From Kribbella italica (GTDB lineage Bacteria > Actinomycetota > Actinomycetes > Propionibacteriales > Kribbellaceae): 64,000 nucleotides of DNA. Of this stretch, positions 34,260 to 43,079 are shown piece after piece (the stretch's first letter is position 1; each line of letters starts with the position of its first letter). The translations under genes and the position numbers were made by a program. The notes under the pieces were generated by a model that did not search any database, was not told the DNA's origin, and saw nothing but the letters and a program-made list of their open reading frames with translations. The DNA lies in contig NZ_JACHMY010000001.1 in NCBI RefSeq assembly GCF_014205135.1, positions 7,936,001 through 8,000,000 of the forward strand, written 5' to 3'.

Positions 34260-36003
34260 TCGGCTGGTTCACTGCCGAGATCTGGTCGGACAGCTCGAGC
34301 CGCAGCGGGTTGTCGACCGATTTCAGCGCCCCGGCGCGGCCGGCCCGATGAGTGCCCAGGTACTTGTCGACCGGTCCGCGCACCGGGTAGACCTTGCTCT
34401 CACCCGGCAGCGGCACCGACGGGCACAGGCTGTTGCCGCTCTTCGAGCCGTACAAGAAGTAGGTGTTCACCACGCCGTCGACGCACGGGTTGCCTTCCAG
34501 GCCGTACTGCCCGTGGAAGGCCGCGTCGTCCACCCGCAGTACGTCGACGCCCGGCGCCTTGCGGACCGCGTTCATCGCCTGCTCGTACGACGTCTGCGGG
34601 TCGAACTCGCCCTGCACCACCAGCACGTTGCCCCGGACGGACTTCGGCAGCTCCGGCAGGGTCTGCTGGGGCGCGTCGGACCACGGACCGCACACCTCGC
34701 TGAGCCCGTACTGCCAGCCGAACAAGGGGTACTTCGGCCCCTGGACGTCGCTCAGCGCCTTGTACCACTGGGTCGACTTGGTCACCTGATCGCCGCAGGC
34801 CACCGCGAACCGGGTGATCGGCACCTGCTGGTAGTCCGGGGTGTCCTGGCCGAGGTTGGCCCTCACGACCGCGGCGGTGGTGAGCTTCGCGACAGGCACG
34901 CCCAACCGCTGGCGGGACACCGTGTCGGCCAGGCTCCGCAGTCCGGCCGGCAACGCGGCCAGCTTCTTCTGTCCGGCCTGGTCGCCCTCGATGACCACCG
35001 AGAGCACGAGGGCGTTGAGGATCCAGCCGATCGCACTTCCGTTGCCGATCAGCAGACTGTCGTAGGTGTCGGGGTCCAGACCTTGCACGGCACCCTTGTC
35101 GCGGCCCTTCTCGATGGCGGCCGCGGCCTGGGCGGGCGTGGTGCCGAACACCTCCGGGAGGTTCCGGTTCAGCCACGGCAGGTAGAGCTTCTCGCTCTGC
35201 CGTTGACCCATCCGGGCGAAGTCCTCGAAGTCGGCCTGCAGCCGCCCCTGGAAGTCCACACTGGAGTCGAGCACCATCCGGCCGGTCGTGGCCGGGAACA
35301 GCGACGCGTACTTCGCGCCCAGCCAGGTCCCGTACGAGTACCCGAGGTAGTTCAACTTGGGTGCCTTGAGCAACTGACGCAGCAGGTCCATGTCGTGCGC
35401 GGTCTGCCAGGTGGTGATGTACGGCGCCTCGGCGACGCTCTGGCAGGCCTCGGCGATCGCCTTGGGGATCTGCTGGTGGTCGGCGATGCTCTTGGCCGAC
35501 CGGTCGCGAGCGTCCTGTGGTCCTTCGGGCACCCGGCCGCTCGGTACCTGGCAGGTGATGCCGAGCCCGGCCTGTCCGGCAGCGCCCTCCTGCCCGGTGC
35601 CGCGCGGGTCCATCCCCAGTACGTCGTACTGCGCGTTCAGCGTCGGCTGCAGCTTGGCCAGCCCGGCGGCCAGTCCGGTGCCCTGACCACCGGGCCCGCC
35701 CGGGTTGGTCAGGACGACGCCCTGGTAGTCGTCCTTCGCGCCGGTCGCCGAGACCCGGCTGACCGACACCTTCAGGTCCTTGCCCGCGTCCGGTGCCGCC
35801 CAGTCCCGGGGCACGGTCAGCTGGGCGCACTGGACGGGTACCTCGGCCTCGAAGGTGCACTGACCCCAGGTCAGCTTCTGCCCGGTGTACTTCGACAGAT
35901 CGGGGGCGGCGGCAGTGGTGCCGGCGGTCGATGTCAGCGGAAACACTACGGCGAGCAACGAGATCGACGTCGCGGCGGCGAGTCCTACTCGTAGGCGTCT
36001 CAT
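34252..36003 (-). CDS. secreted alpha/beta hydrolase of the tripeptidyl aminopeptidase (Tap/SlpE) type
   Basis: 583 residues from ATG 36003; a much longer frame upstream is antisense to a histidine kinase and is rejected. A signal peptide covers about 1-33. The hydrolase core has NPGGPGGQGTG (oxyanion), MDPRGTGQEG, and the nucleophile Ser223 in LGYSYGTWLGAKYAS. The C-terminal TAP-like domain carries the acid in VQGEFDPQTSYEQA and the histidine in AFHGQYGLEGNPCVDGVVNTYF. Family members are exported S33 peptidases that remove tripeptides or short peptides from protein N-termini. No operon partner is visible. Confidence 0.92.
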   Translation of the reverse strand: MRRLRVGLAAATSISLLAVVFPLTSTAGTTAAAPDLSKYTGQKLTWGQCTFEAEVPVQCAQLTVPRDWAAPDAGKDLKVSVSRVSATGAKDDYQGVVLTNPGGPGGQGTGLAAGLAKLQPTLNAQYDVLGMDPRGTGQEGAAGQAGLGITCQVPSGRVPEGPQDARDRSAKSIADHQQIPKAIAEACQSVAEAPYITTWQTAHDMDLLRQLLKAPKLNYLGYSYGTWLGAKYASLFPATTGRMVLDSSVDFQGRLQADFEDFARMGQRQSEKLYLPWLNRNLPEVFGTTPAQAAAAIEKGRDKGAVQGLDPDTYDSLLIGNGSAIGWILNALVLSVVIEGDQAGQKKLAALPAGLRSLADTVSRQRLGVPVAKLTTAAVVRANLGQDTPDYQQVPITRFAVACGDQVTKSTQWYKALSDVQGPKYPLFGWQYGLSEVCGPWSDAPQQTLPELPKSVRGNVLVVQGEFDPQTSYEQAMNAVRKAPGVDVLRVDDAAFHGQYGLEGNPCVDGVVNTYFLYGSKSGNSLCPSVPLPGESKVYPVRGPVDKYLGTHRAGRAGALKSVDNPLRLELSDQISAVNQPIR

Positions 36004-36178
36004 AACCTGGCCTTCCTCACGGTGAACGAACCTTCTCGCCCCGAACGTAATGACGGCGCGCACCGCCGCGGCACGACCGAACGGCCGGATCCGCGGCGGC
36101 CCCTCGTCCTTTCGGCCAGGGTGGAGTCCAGCCGTCGAGCTGACGTGCGGAGACGGTCGCAGCAGGCATGCTGGGACC

Positions 36179-37414
36179 ATGACGAGTCCTGGCCGCACCC
36201 GTGGATCCGGCTCGGGCACGGGCCGCGTCGTCGCCCACCGCCGGCGGGCACCGCTGGTCGCGGAGATCGTGGGCCTCGCGCTGCTCACCGCGGCCGACCT
36301 CGCGATCACGCTGGTCCACCCGGCACCGGACGGTGGGCTGCTCGCCGCGTCGTTCACGTCGATCACCCCGGCGATCGGGGTGGGCGCCGCCGTGGTCGCC
36401 GTCCTCCGGCGCCACTTCGGGCGGATCGCGCTGCTCACCCTCGTCGTCGCATCGGCCTCACTGCTGGTCAGCGTCGTGAGCGGACTCGCGGACTGGGCCG
36501 GAGCACCCGTCCAAGCACAGTCGCCGCTGACCGAGGCTCTTGCGCTGGCCCTGCTGTGCGGAGCCGTCTGCCACCAGCTCCCTTCGCGGTCCGTTGCCCC
36601 GCTCGTCGTACTGGTCGGCGTCGCCGCAACCATCGCGGCGCCGCTTCGCTTCGGACTCGACTCGTCCTGGGCCCTGCTCGCCGTACCGGCCGCACTGATG
36701 TGGGGTGGCAGCGTGGCGACCGGTCTCGTCCTGCGCGACGCCGACGGCCGGTACGACGCGGAGCTGGCCCGCGCGCGCGAGTCCGAACGGCTCACGTTGG
36801 CCCGCGAGCTGCACGACTTCGTCGCGCACCACGTGACCGGGATCGTGGTCCTCGCGCAGGGCGCACAGGTCGCCGCCGCCCGCCGCGACGAACGGCCCGG
36901 TTCCTACCCGGAGATCGAGCAGGCCGGCGGCGAGGCCCTGAGTGCGATGCGAAGGCTGGTCGGCATGCTGCGCACCGAGGAGCCGGGCGACACCAGGACC
37001 GGCGACGACCCGCCTCGCCCGGCGCTGCTGGCGGAGCTGAAAGAGGCCTGCGGCAACGACCCGCGCGTTCGGCTGACCACCACCCCCGAGGTCGACCGGT
37101 TGTCGTTGCCCCCGGCCCTGATCACCGCCGCGCACCGGATCGTGCTGGAGGCGGTCACCAACGCGCGGCGGTACGCCGTACCGGGGTCACCGATCGAGGT
37201 CTCGGCCGGACTGCGACGCAAGGGTCTGACCGCGGCGCTGGAGCTCACGGTCGTCAACGCCGTGCCGGCGCAGGCCGAACGCGGTGAGGGGTACGGCTTG
37301 GTGGGCATGGCCGAGCGGGCTCAGGCGCTGGGCGGTACGTTGTCGTCCGGCGCCGGCCCCACGGACGAGTGGCGGGTGCACGCCACGTTGCCGGTCGAGC
37401 AGCGGTTCCACTGA
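36179..37414 (+). CDS. sensor histidine kinase (NarL-type, HisKA_3)
   Basis: 411 residues from ATG 36179. Four to six predicted helices lie in the first 180 residues, with short loops. The HisKA_3 dimerisation motif ESERLTLARELHDFVAHHVTGIVVLAQ has the phosphorylated His212. The ATPase domain follows, with the N box (VLEAVTNARRY) and the G box (GEGYGLVGMAERAQALGG). No large sensory domain is present, so it probably senses a membrane-associated signal. It is followed after 13 bp by its response regulator. Confidence 0.93.
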   Translation: MTSPGRTRGSGSGTGRVVAHRRRAPLVAEIVGLALLTAADLAITLVHPAPDGGLLAASFTSITPAIGVGAAVVAVLRRHFGRIALLTLVVASASLLVSVVSGLADWAGAPVQAQSPLTEALALALLCGAVCHQLPSRSVAPLVVLVGVAATIAAPLRFGLDSSWALLAVPAALMWGGSVATGLVLRDADGRYDAELARARESERLTLARELHDFVAHHVTGIVVLAQGAQVAAARRDERPGSYPEIEQAGGEALSAMRRLVGMLRTEEPGDTRTGDDPPRPALLAELKEACGNDPRVRLTTTPEVDRLSLPPALITAAHRIVLEAVTNARRYAVPGSPIEVSAGLRRKGLTAALELTVVNAVPAQAERGEGYGLVGMAERAQALGGTLSSGAGPTDEWRVHATLPVEQRFH

Positions 37415-37427
37415 AGGAGAGGACGCC

Positions 37428-38075
37428 ATGCCCGTACGGATCCTGCTGGCCGACGACCAGGCCATGGTCCGGACCGGCTTCCGCCTGATCCTCGAGTCCG
37501 AGCCCGACTTCGAGGTGGTCGCCGAGGCCGCCGACGGCGAGGAAGCGGTCCGGCGCGGCCGCGAGCTGCGGCCGGACGTCGTCCTGATGGACATCCGGAT
37601 GCCGCTGATCGACGGGATCCAGGCGACCAAGCTCCTGGCCGGTCCCGGCGTCGCCGACCCGCTGCGCGTGGTCGTGGTCACGACGTACGACGTCGACGAG
37701 AACGTGTACGCCGCGCTGCGCGCCGGGGCCTGCGGGTTCCTGGTCAAGGACGCCGGCCCGCGGCTGCTGGTCGAGGCGGTCCGCGCGGCCGCCGACGGCG
37801 AGTCGATCGTCTCCCCGTCGGTCACCGCCCGGCTGCTCGAACGCTTCGCCCAGGCAGCCGCGCCGACGGCGCCCGTGGAGCACCCGCTGACCGAGCGCGA
37901 GGCCGACGTGGTCCGCGCGGTCGCGCGCGGGCGGATGAACAGCGAGATCACCGACGAACTGACACTGTCACTCTCGACCGTCAAGTCGCACCTGGCCGGC
38001 GCCCAGCGGAAGCTCGGGCTGCGCAACCGCACCGAGCTCGCCGTCTGGGCCTGGGAGAACCGCCTCGTCGGCTGA
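37428..38075 (+). CDS. NarL/LuxR-family response regulator
   Basis: 215 residues from ATG 37428, with AAGGAGAGG 6 bases upstream. Receiver domain about 1-120: acidic pocket Asp9-Asp10, phospho-acceptor Asp55 (VVLMDIRMP) and the Lys in FLVKDAG. LuxR helix-turn-helix about 148-212 (LTEREADVVRAVARGRMNSEITDELTLSLSTVKSHLAGAQRKLGLRNRTELAVW). It is the cognate partner of the preceding histidine kinase. Its last 108 bp overlap the convergent RDD gene. Target genes are unknown. Confidence 0.95.
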   Translation: MPVRILLADDQAMVRTGFRLILESEPDFEVVAEAADGEEAVRRGRELRPDVVLMDIRMPLIDGIQATKLLAGPGVADPLRVVVVTTYDVDENVYAALRAGACGFLVKDAGPRLLVEAVRAAADGESIVSPSVTARLLERFAQAAAPTAPVEHPLTEREADVVRAVARGRMNSEITDELTLSLSTVKSHLAGAQRKLGLRNRTELAVWAWENRLVG

Positions 38076-38525
38076 GACCGTCGACCGGACCACGACCGTC
38101 CGGGCGGCCAGGTCGCCGACCCGTTGCCGGTACGGCGTACAGCAGATCACCACGAACCCGACCAGCCCCCAGAACAGGCCGTCGACCACCCAGAGCAGGT
38201 ACCGGACCAGGAACTGCTTCCAGCTCGGCAGCGTGCCTTCCAGCGTCAGTGTGCGGAGCCCGAACGCCAGCATGCCGACGGTCCGGCCGCCGTTGCGGCG
38301 GGGGAGCAGGATCTCGTTCACGATCTGCAGGACGAAGGCCGAGCCGAGGAAGAGGACACCCAGGACGGTCCCGAGGCCGCGGCCGTACGCGCCCGCCTTG
38401 ACCAGGACGATCAGGCTCCCGACCGTGATCAGCGTCGACACGATCATCACGGCGAGCAGGTCGAGCAACCACTGCCCACCACGCCGCGGAGTCACCCGAG
38501 TCGCCTGAGTGGTCAGAGCAGTCAC
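37968..38525 (-). CDS. RDD family membrane protein
   Basis: 185 residues from GTG 38525. The RDD domain begins with RRGGQWLLDLLAVMIV and has three membrane helices (about 18-42, 52-70 and 108-135) and the VGMLAFGLRTLTLEG cytoplasmic turn. The domain proper ends near residue 148 (VGDLAARTVVV). The remaining 35 or so residues are encoded opposite the end of the response regulator gene and look non-homologous, so the gene has run on to a distant stop. The RDD function is unclear; ion or small-molecule transport has been proposed for some members. Confidence 0.8.
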   Translation of the reverse strand: MTALTTQATRVTPRRGGQWLLDLLAVMIVSTLITVGSLIVLVKAGAYGRGLGTVLGVLFLGSAFVLQIVNEILLPRRNGGRTVGMLAFGLRTLTLEGTLPSWKQFLVRYLLWVVDGLFWGLVGFVVICCTPYRQRVGDLAARTVVVRSTVSADEAVLPGPDGELGAVAQPELPLGAGQVRLDGRE

Positions 38526-38556
38526 GCCGCCATCATCCCATCGGCGCCGATGACGC

Positions 38557-39621
38557 TCAGGCGGGTGGGGCCACCAAGCGGGTGTGGTTGTCGCGGGTCG
38601 CCAGCGCCGGGTCCAGGGCGCCGAGGGCGAGCCAGGTGGCCCCGCCGACGCCGTCGTGGGCGGTCAGGACCTCGCCGTGGAAGTGGTCGCGGATGCTCTG
38701 CCGCAGCAACCGGCCGACCGGGGACGACTCGCCCGCGACGCTGCCCGCGAGCACCAGAGGGCCGTTGTCCGACGTTGTCCGCAGCCGGCTGACCGTTTCT
38801 GTGAGCAGTTCGGCTGCGCGTTTCACCAGGGCGTGTGCCGTCTTGTCGTTCTGGTCGTACGCCGCCACCACCGTGCGGGCCAGCTCGGCCAGGAGGACCG
38901 GCGGGCGCGAGTTCACGGTCCTGATCAGGTCGTCACGCAGCAGATCGTAGCCTTCACGCTCCGCGACACCCCCCTCTTGGCGATCCGGCAGCACGGCCTG
39001 GACGACGGCCTCGCCCAGCCCGCCGATCGGCTCGCCCAGATCGAGCGCGCGCAGCAGACTGCGCAGCGCCTCCCGGCCGAGCCAGAAGCCGGACCCGTCG
39101 TCGCCGAGCAGCCAGCCGTGGCCGTCCGCCGTACGGACCAGGCGGTGGTCGCGGACCAGGCCGGCGGCGCTGCCCGTGCCCGCAATCAGGACGGCGCCGT
39201 CCGCCTCGGGCGTCCCGGAGGCGAACGCCACCTCGAGATCGCCGATGTAGCGGGGTGTGCAGACCAGCCCGGCGCCGGACCAGGCCGCGTCGAACTGCGC
39301 CGCGACCTCCGGCTTGGACAGGGCGGAACCGCCCGCCGCGCCGATCACCGCGGCCTTCACCGTGGTCGGGTCGAGCGCGAGGGCCGGATCGAGGCCGGTG
39401 AGCGCTTGGCGGATGGCCTGACCGAAGTTCGCCGCCGCGCTGGCGGGGTGGCTGGTCGGGTTTCCGCCCGCGGCAGCCCCGCGACCGACTACGTTGCCGT
39501 CATGATCAGCGATCACGATCCGGGTGGACGTGCCGCCGAGGTCACCGCCCAGGACCAGTGTGGTGGCAGGTCGCAGGACCACTGTGTCCTGTGGTTCCGG
39601 AAGGGCGTGGTCGACGGACAT
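38557..39621 (-). CDS. N-acetylglucosamine kinase-like protein (BadF/BadG/BcrA/BcrD ATPase family)
   Basis: 354 residues from ATG 39621; a 48-residue extension is rejected because it covers the divergent promoter. Actin-like ATPase motifs: phosphate 1 VLGGDLGGTSTRIVIADHDGN, the IGAAGGS segment, phosphate 2 VLIAGTGSAAGLV, and the adenosine-binding VLAGSVAGESSPVG. The family includes GlcNAc kinases and is often found with SIS-domain and sugar transport genes, as here. It diverges from the SIS gene across 209 bp. GlcNAc or a related amino sugar is the inferred substrate. Confidence 0.85.
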   Translation of the reverse strand: MSVDHALPEPQDTVVLRPATTLVLGGDLGGTSTRIVIADHDGNVVGRGAAAGGNPTSHPASAAANFGQAIRQALTGLDPALALDPTTVKAAVIGAAGGSALSKPEVAAQFDAAWSGAGLVCTPRYIGDLEVAFASGTPEADGAVLIAGTGSAAGLVRDHRLVRTADGHGWLLGDDGSGFWLGREALRSLLRALDLGEPIGGLGEAVVQAVLPDRQEGGVAEREGYDLLRDDLIRTVNSRPPVLLAELARTVVAAYDQNDKTAHALVKRAAELLTETVSRLRTTSDNGPLVLAGSVAGESSPVGRLLRQSIRDHFHGEVLTAHDGVGGATWLALGALDPALATRDNHTRLVAPPA

Positions 39622-39760
39622 AGGCGGTGCTCCAAACTGCTCAATCAGAGCCGTTAATGGACAATAACGTGCAAGGTCACGCAACGGTCCCGATCTGGAG
39701 GGAAGAGTGAGATGAGCCTTGACTTTAGCTGCCAGGTGAGAAAAGTTCTGTCCAGCAAAC

Positions 39761-39772
39761 CGCAAACTTGCG
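39761..39772. promoter_or_regulatory. palindrome in the kinase/SIS divergent promoter
   Basis: CGCAAACTTGCG has perfect CGCAA/TTGCG arms around an AC centre. It is of the kind bound by LacI-type regulators, lies between the amino-sugar kinase and SIS genes, and is 59 bp before the SIS start. No LacI gene is adjacent. Confidence 0.35.
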
Positions 39773-39830
39773 CACTTGTCGGCACGAAGTGTGTCGCGAC
39801 GAACACATTAGTGGAGGGGCGGGGCCTCTG

Positions 39831-40640
39831 ATGGCCAGCACGACAGATGGCAGTACGGGCGCACACGCGGGGACCGGAACCGAGACCGGTGGCGTCAGTG
39901 CGCAGTCGTATGTTCACACTCTGACACCGATCCTGGCCGCCGTCACCGAGCAGATCGACGGCCCGATCCAGGACGCGGCGGACCTGTTCGTCACGTCGCT
40001 GCGCAACGACGGCGTGATCCAGGCCTTCGGGTCCGGTCACTCCGAGGCGCTCGCGATGGAGATCGCCGGCCGTGCCGGTGGCCTGATCGCTACCAACCGG
40101 CTCGCGCTGCGCGACCTGGTCCTGCTCGGCGGTGAGCCGGTCGAGCTGCTGCGCGGCGGCGAGCTCGAGCGCGATCCGTCGATCTCGCGCCGGCTCTACG
40201 AGCTGAGCGCCGCGCAGAAGAACGACCTGTTCGTGATCGCCTCCAACTCCGGCGTCAACGGCTCGATCGTCGAGCTGGCGAGCGTCGTCAAGGAGAACGG
40301 TCACCCCCTGATCGCGATCACGTCGCTGCAGCACACCGCCGGCGTCGACTCGCGGCACCCGTCGGGCAAGAAGCTGATCGACTTCGCCGACGTGGTGCTC
40401 GACAACCACGCCCCGTACGGCGACTCCGTGCTCGACCTGCCGGGAATCGGCAAGGTCTGCGCCGTGTCGTCCATCACCGCCGCGCTGATTGCGCAGATGC
40501 TGGTCGCAGAGGTGCTGCGCCGCTTCGCCGAAGCCGGTGAGAACCCTCCGGTCTACCTGTCCGCGAACATTCCCGGCGGCGACGACCACAACCACGCCCT
40601 GGAAGCAAAGTACGCCGGCCGGATCCGTCGTACTGCCTGA
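39831..40640 (+). CDS. SIS domain protein, amino-sugar phosphate type
   Basis: 269 residues from ATG 39831. One SIS (sugar isomerase) domain spans about 45-235, with the phosphate-binding FGSGHSEALAMEIAGRAGG and the second serine-rich VIASNSGVNGSIVELASVVKENG. Similar proteins precede carbohydrate ABC transporters in actinobacteria and act on sugar phosphates; they lack the second SIS domain of GlmS and the AgaS deaminase features. It is the first gene of the transport operon, 22 bp upstream of the binding protein, and likely acts on phosphorylated GlcNAc-type sugars made by the divergent kinase. The exact reaction is unknown. Confidence 0.87.
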   Translation: MASTTDGSTGAHAGTGTETGGVSAQSYVHTLTPILAAVTEQIDGPIQDAADLFVTSLRNDGVIQAFGSGHSEALAMEIAGRAGGLIATNRLALRDLVLLGGEPVELLRGGELERDPSISRRLYELSAAQKNDLFVIASNSGVNGSIVELASVVKENGHPLIAITSLQHTAGVDSRHPSGKKLIDFADVVLDNHAPYGDSVLDLPGIGKVCAVSSITAALIAQMLVAEVLRRFAEAGENPPVYLSANIPGGDDHNHALEAKYAGRIRRTA

Positions 40641-40662
40641 AACACACTCGGAAGGCGGGACC

Positions 40663-42081
40663 ATGAGTACTCCCAACAAACTGTCGCGGCGCCTGTTCCT
40701 GCAGCGCGCGGCGGTCGGCACCTTGCTGGCCACCGGCGGCAGCACGCTCCTGGCGGCCTGCGCCGGCAGCGGCAGCGACGACAGCGGTTCCACCGGCGGC
40801 GGCGCCGACAAGACCGCGGACAACCCGTTCGGCATGGCGGACAAGGCGACCGTCGAGGCGGTGATCTTCAACGGTGGGTACGGCTACGACTACGTGTCGT
40901 TCGCGGCCAACCTCGTCCAGCAGAAGTTCGCGGGCTCGACGGTCAAGGTCGCTCCGTCCACCGAGATCGCCCAGCAGCTGCAGCCGCGCTTCGTCGGTGG
41001 CAACCCGCCGGACCTGATCGACAACTCCGGCAAGGCCCAGATCGGCTTCGGCACGATCCTGGAGCAGCTGGAGACGCTGGACGACGTCTTCGAGGCCAAC
41101 AACTACGAGGGCACCAAGATCGCCGACACCCTCTACCCCGGCGCGAAGATCCCCGGCACCTTCGACGGCAAGTTCGTCGCGATGAACTACGTGCTGACCC
41201 TGTACGGCCTGTGGTACTCCGAGAGCCTGTTCAAGGAGAACGGCTGGGAGCCGCCGAAGACCTACGACGCGCTGCTCGACCTCGGCGCCAAGGCCAAGGC
41301 CAAGGGCAAGTACCTGTTCGTCTTCGGCAAGGAGTCGGCGACCTACTACCACACCCTGGCCGTCGACTCGGCGATCAAGGAGGGTGGCGACGAGGTCCGG
41401 CTGTCGCTGGAGAACCTCGAGGGCGACTGCTGGTCGAAGCCGCAGATCCAGGGCGTGTTCAAGGCCATGGAGACTATGGTCAAGAGCGGGTACTTCGTTC
41501 CCGGTGGCTCCGGCACCCAGTTCACCGCCGCGCAGGCCAAGTGGAGCAACGACCAGCAGGCCGTGCTCTACCCCTCGGGCTCGTGGATCGAGAACGAGAT
41601 GAAGAAGGCCACCAAGAGCGGCTTCCAGATGAAGGGCATCCCGGAGCCGACGCTGACCGCCAGCCCGAAGCTGCCGTACGAGTCGCTGCGCAGCGCGGCC
41701 GGCGAGCCGTTCATCGTCCCGTCGAAGGGCAAGAACGTTGCCGGCGGCAAGGAGCTCCTGCGGGCGATGCTGTCCAAGGAGGCGGCGACCAACTTCGCCA
41801 AGACGCGGCTGGCGCCGACGATCGTCAAGGGCCTGGTGCCCGCCGACGGCTTCGGGTCGACCGCGCTGCAGTCGCAGACCGCGATGCTGGACGCCGCCGG
41901 GACGAACATCTTCGACTACCAGTTCGTCGGCCTGTACGGCATGAACACCGACAACCTCGTGGTCTGGAACTCGTTCCTGTCCGGTCAGACCGACGCGGCG
42001 GGCCTGACCAAGGGCCTGCAGCAGATCACGGACAAGGTGCGTAACGACAGCTCCGTCAAGAAGATCCCGGTCACCAAGTGA
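40663..42081 (+). CDS. sugar ABC transporter substrate-binding lipoprotein (NgcE-like)
   Basis: 472 residues from ATG 40663. A twin-arginine-like SRRLFLQRAAVGTLL signal ends in a lipobox (LLAAC). The rest is a family 1 solute-binding protein with two lobes; a GYGYDYVSFAANL start and the FVGGNPPDLIDNSGKAQIGFG segment resemble the GlcNAc/chitobiose binding protein NgcE of Streptomyces. The gene overlaps the following permease as GTGA. The same operon encodes a paralogous binding protein at its other end. GlcNAc, chitobiose or a related amino sugar is the inferred ligand. Confidence 0.9.
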   Translation: MSTPNKLSRRLFLQRAAVGTLLATGGSTLLAACAGSGSDDSGSTGGGADKTADNPFGMADKATVEAVIFNGGYGYDYVSFAANLVQQKFAGSTVKVAPSTEIAQQLQPRFVGGNPPDLIDNSGKAQIGFGTILEQLETLDDVFEANNYEGTKIADTLYPGAKIPGTFDGKFVAMNYVLTLYGLWYSESLFKENGWEPPKTYDALLDLGAKAKAKGKYLFVFGKESATYYHTLAVDSAIKEGGDEVRLSLENLEGDCWSKPQIQGVFKAMETMVKSGYFVPGGSGTQFTAAQAKWSNDQQAVLYPSGSWIENEMKKATKSGFQMKGIPEPTLTASPKLPYESLRSAAGEPFIVPSKGKNVAGGKELLRAMLSKEAATNFAKTRLAPTIVKGLVPADGFGSTALQSQTAMLDAAGTNIFDYQFVGLYGMNTDNLVVWNSFLSGQTDAAGLTKGLQQITDKVRNDSSVKKIPVTK

Positions 42082-43079
42082 CCATGACGCCAGATGTCGT
42101 GCCGGACGGTGGACCCACGCGGTCCGCCGTCCGGCGGCGCCGCCGGCCGCTGACCTTCGACCGGGCCAGCTTCATGCTCGTGTTCCTCGGCCTGCCGGTG
42201 GCGGTCTTCGTGATCTTCGTGGTGTCGCCGTTCGTGCAGGCGCTGTGGTACTCGCTGACCGACTGGTCGGGGTTCAGCTCGGGGATGAACTTCGTCGGCT
42301 TCGACAACTACGTGAAGCTGTTCCACGACGACATCTTCCTCAAGGCCGTCCGCAACAACGTCCTGCTCGTCATCGTCGTACCGATCGTGACGATCGTGCT
42401 GGCGCTGACGCTGGCCACGCTGGTGACGATCGGCGGCTCCGGGACCGGGACCGTCCGGGGACTGCGGTACGCCGGCTTCTACCGGATCATCTCGTTCTTC
42501 CCGTACGTGATCCCCGCGATCGTGATCGGCCTGATCTGGGCCCAGGTGTTCACCCCCGGCTCGGGCGTCCTGGACGCGCTGCTGACGAAGGTCGGCCTGT
42601 CCGGGTTCGAGAACTACGCCTGGCTCGGTGACGCGCGGACCGCGATGCCGGCCTCGATGTTCGTGATGATCTGGGGCTTCGTCGGCTTCTACATGGTGCT
42701 GTTCATCGCCGCCATCCGGGGGATCGAGCCCGAGGTGTTCGAGGCGGCCCGGATCGACGGCGCCGGCCGGTTCCGCAGCGCGGTGTCCATCACGGTGCCG
42801 CTGATCCGCGACAACGTGCAGACGGCGTACATCTATCTCGGCATCGCGGCGCTCGACGGGTTCGTCTACATGCAGGCGCTGAACCCCGGCGGCGGGCCGC
42901 AGAACTCGACCCTGGTGATGCCGCAGCAGCTGTTCACCACTGCCTTCACCAAGGGGCAGTTCGGGTACTCGACGGCGATGGGCGTGATCCTCGCCGCGGT
43001 GACGATGCTGTTCGCGCTCCTGGTCTTCACAGTGAACGCCCTGACCGGCGGACGCGAGCGGAAGGTGAAACGCCGATGA
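42078..43079 (+). CDS. carbohydrate ABC transporter permease (NgcF/MalF type)
   Basis: 333 residues from GTG 42078 (overlapping the upstream stop) or ATG 42084. Six predicted helices, with the EAA loop as EVFEAARIDGAGRFRSAVSITVPLIRDN about 100 residues from the end. The EAA motif contacts an ATPase that is not encoded here, so the system probably borrows a shared MsiK-type ATPase. Translationally coupled on both sides: the stop overlaps the next start as ATGA. Confidence 0.93.
   Translation: MTMTPDVVPDGGPTRSAVRRRRRPLTFDRASFMLVFLGLPVAVFVIFVVSPFVQALWYSLTDWSGFSSGMNFVGFDNYVKLFHDDIFLKAVRNNVLLVIVVPIVTIVLALTLATLVTIGGSGTGTVRGLRYAGFYRIISFFPYVIPAIVIGLIWAQVFTPGSGVLDALLTKVGLSGFENYAWLGDARTAMPASMFVMIWGFVGFYMVLFIAAIRGIEPEVFEAARIDGAGRFRSAVSITVPLIRDNVQTAYIYLGIAALDGFVYMQALNPGGGPQNSTLVMPQQLFTTAFTKGQFGYSTAMGVILAAVTMLFALLVFTVNALTGGRERKVKRR

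Noticed and set aside
36004..36795. Upstream extension of the Tap-type hydrolase
   Set aside because: The signal peptide begins at 36003; the extension is antisense to the histidine kinase.
39622..39830. DasR operator between the GlcNAc-kinase-like and SIS genes
   Set aside because: No sequence close to the TGGTCTAGACCA core is present.
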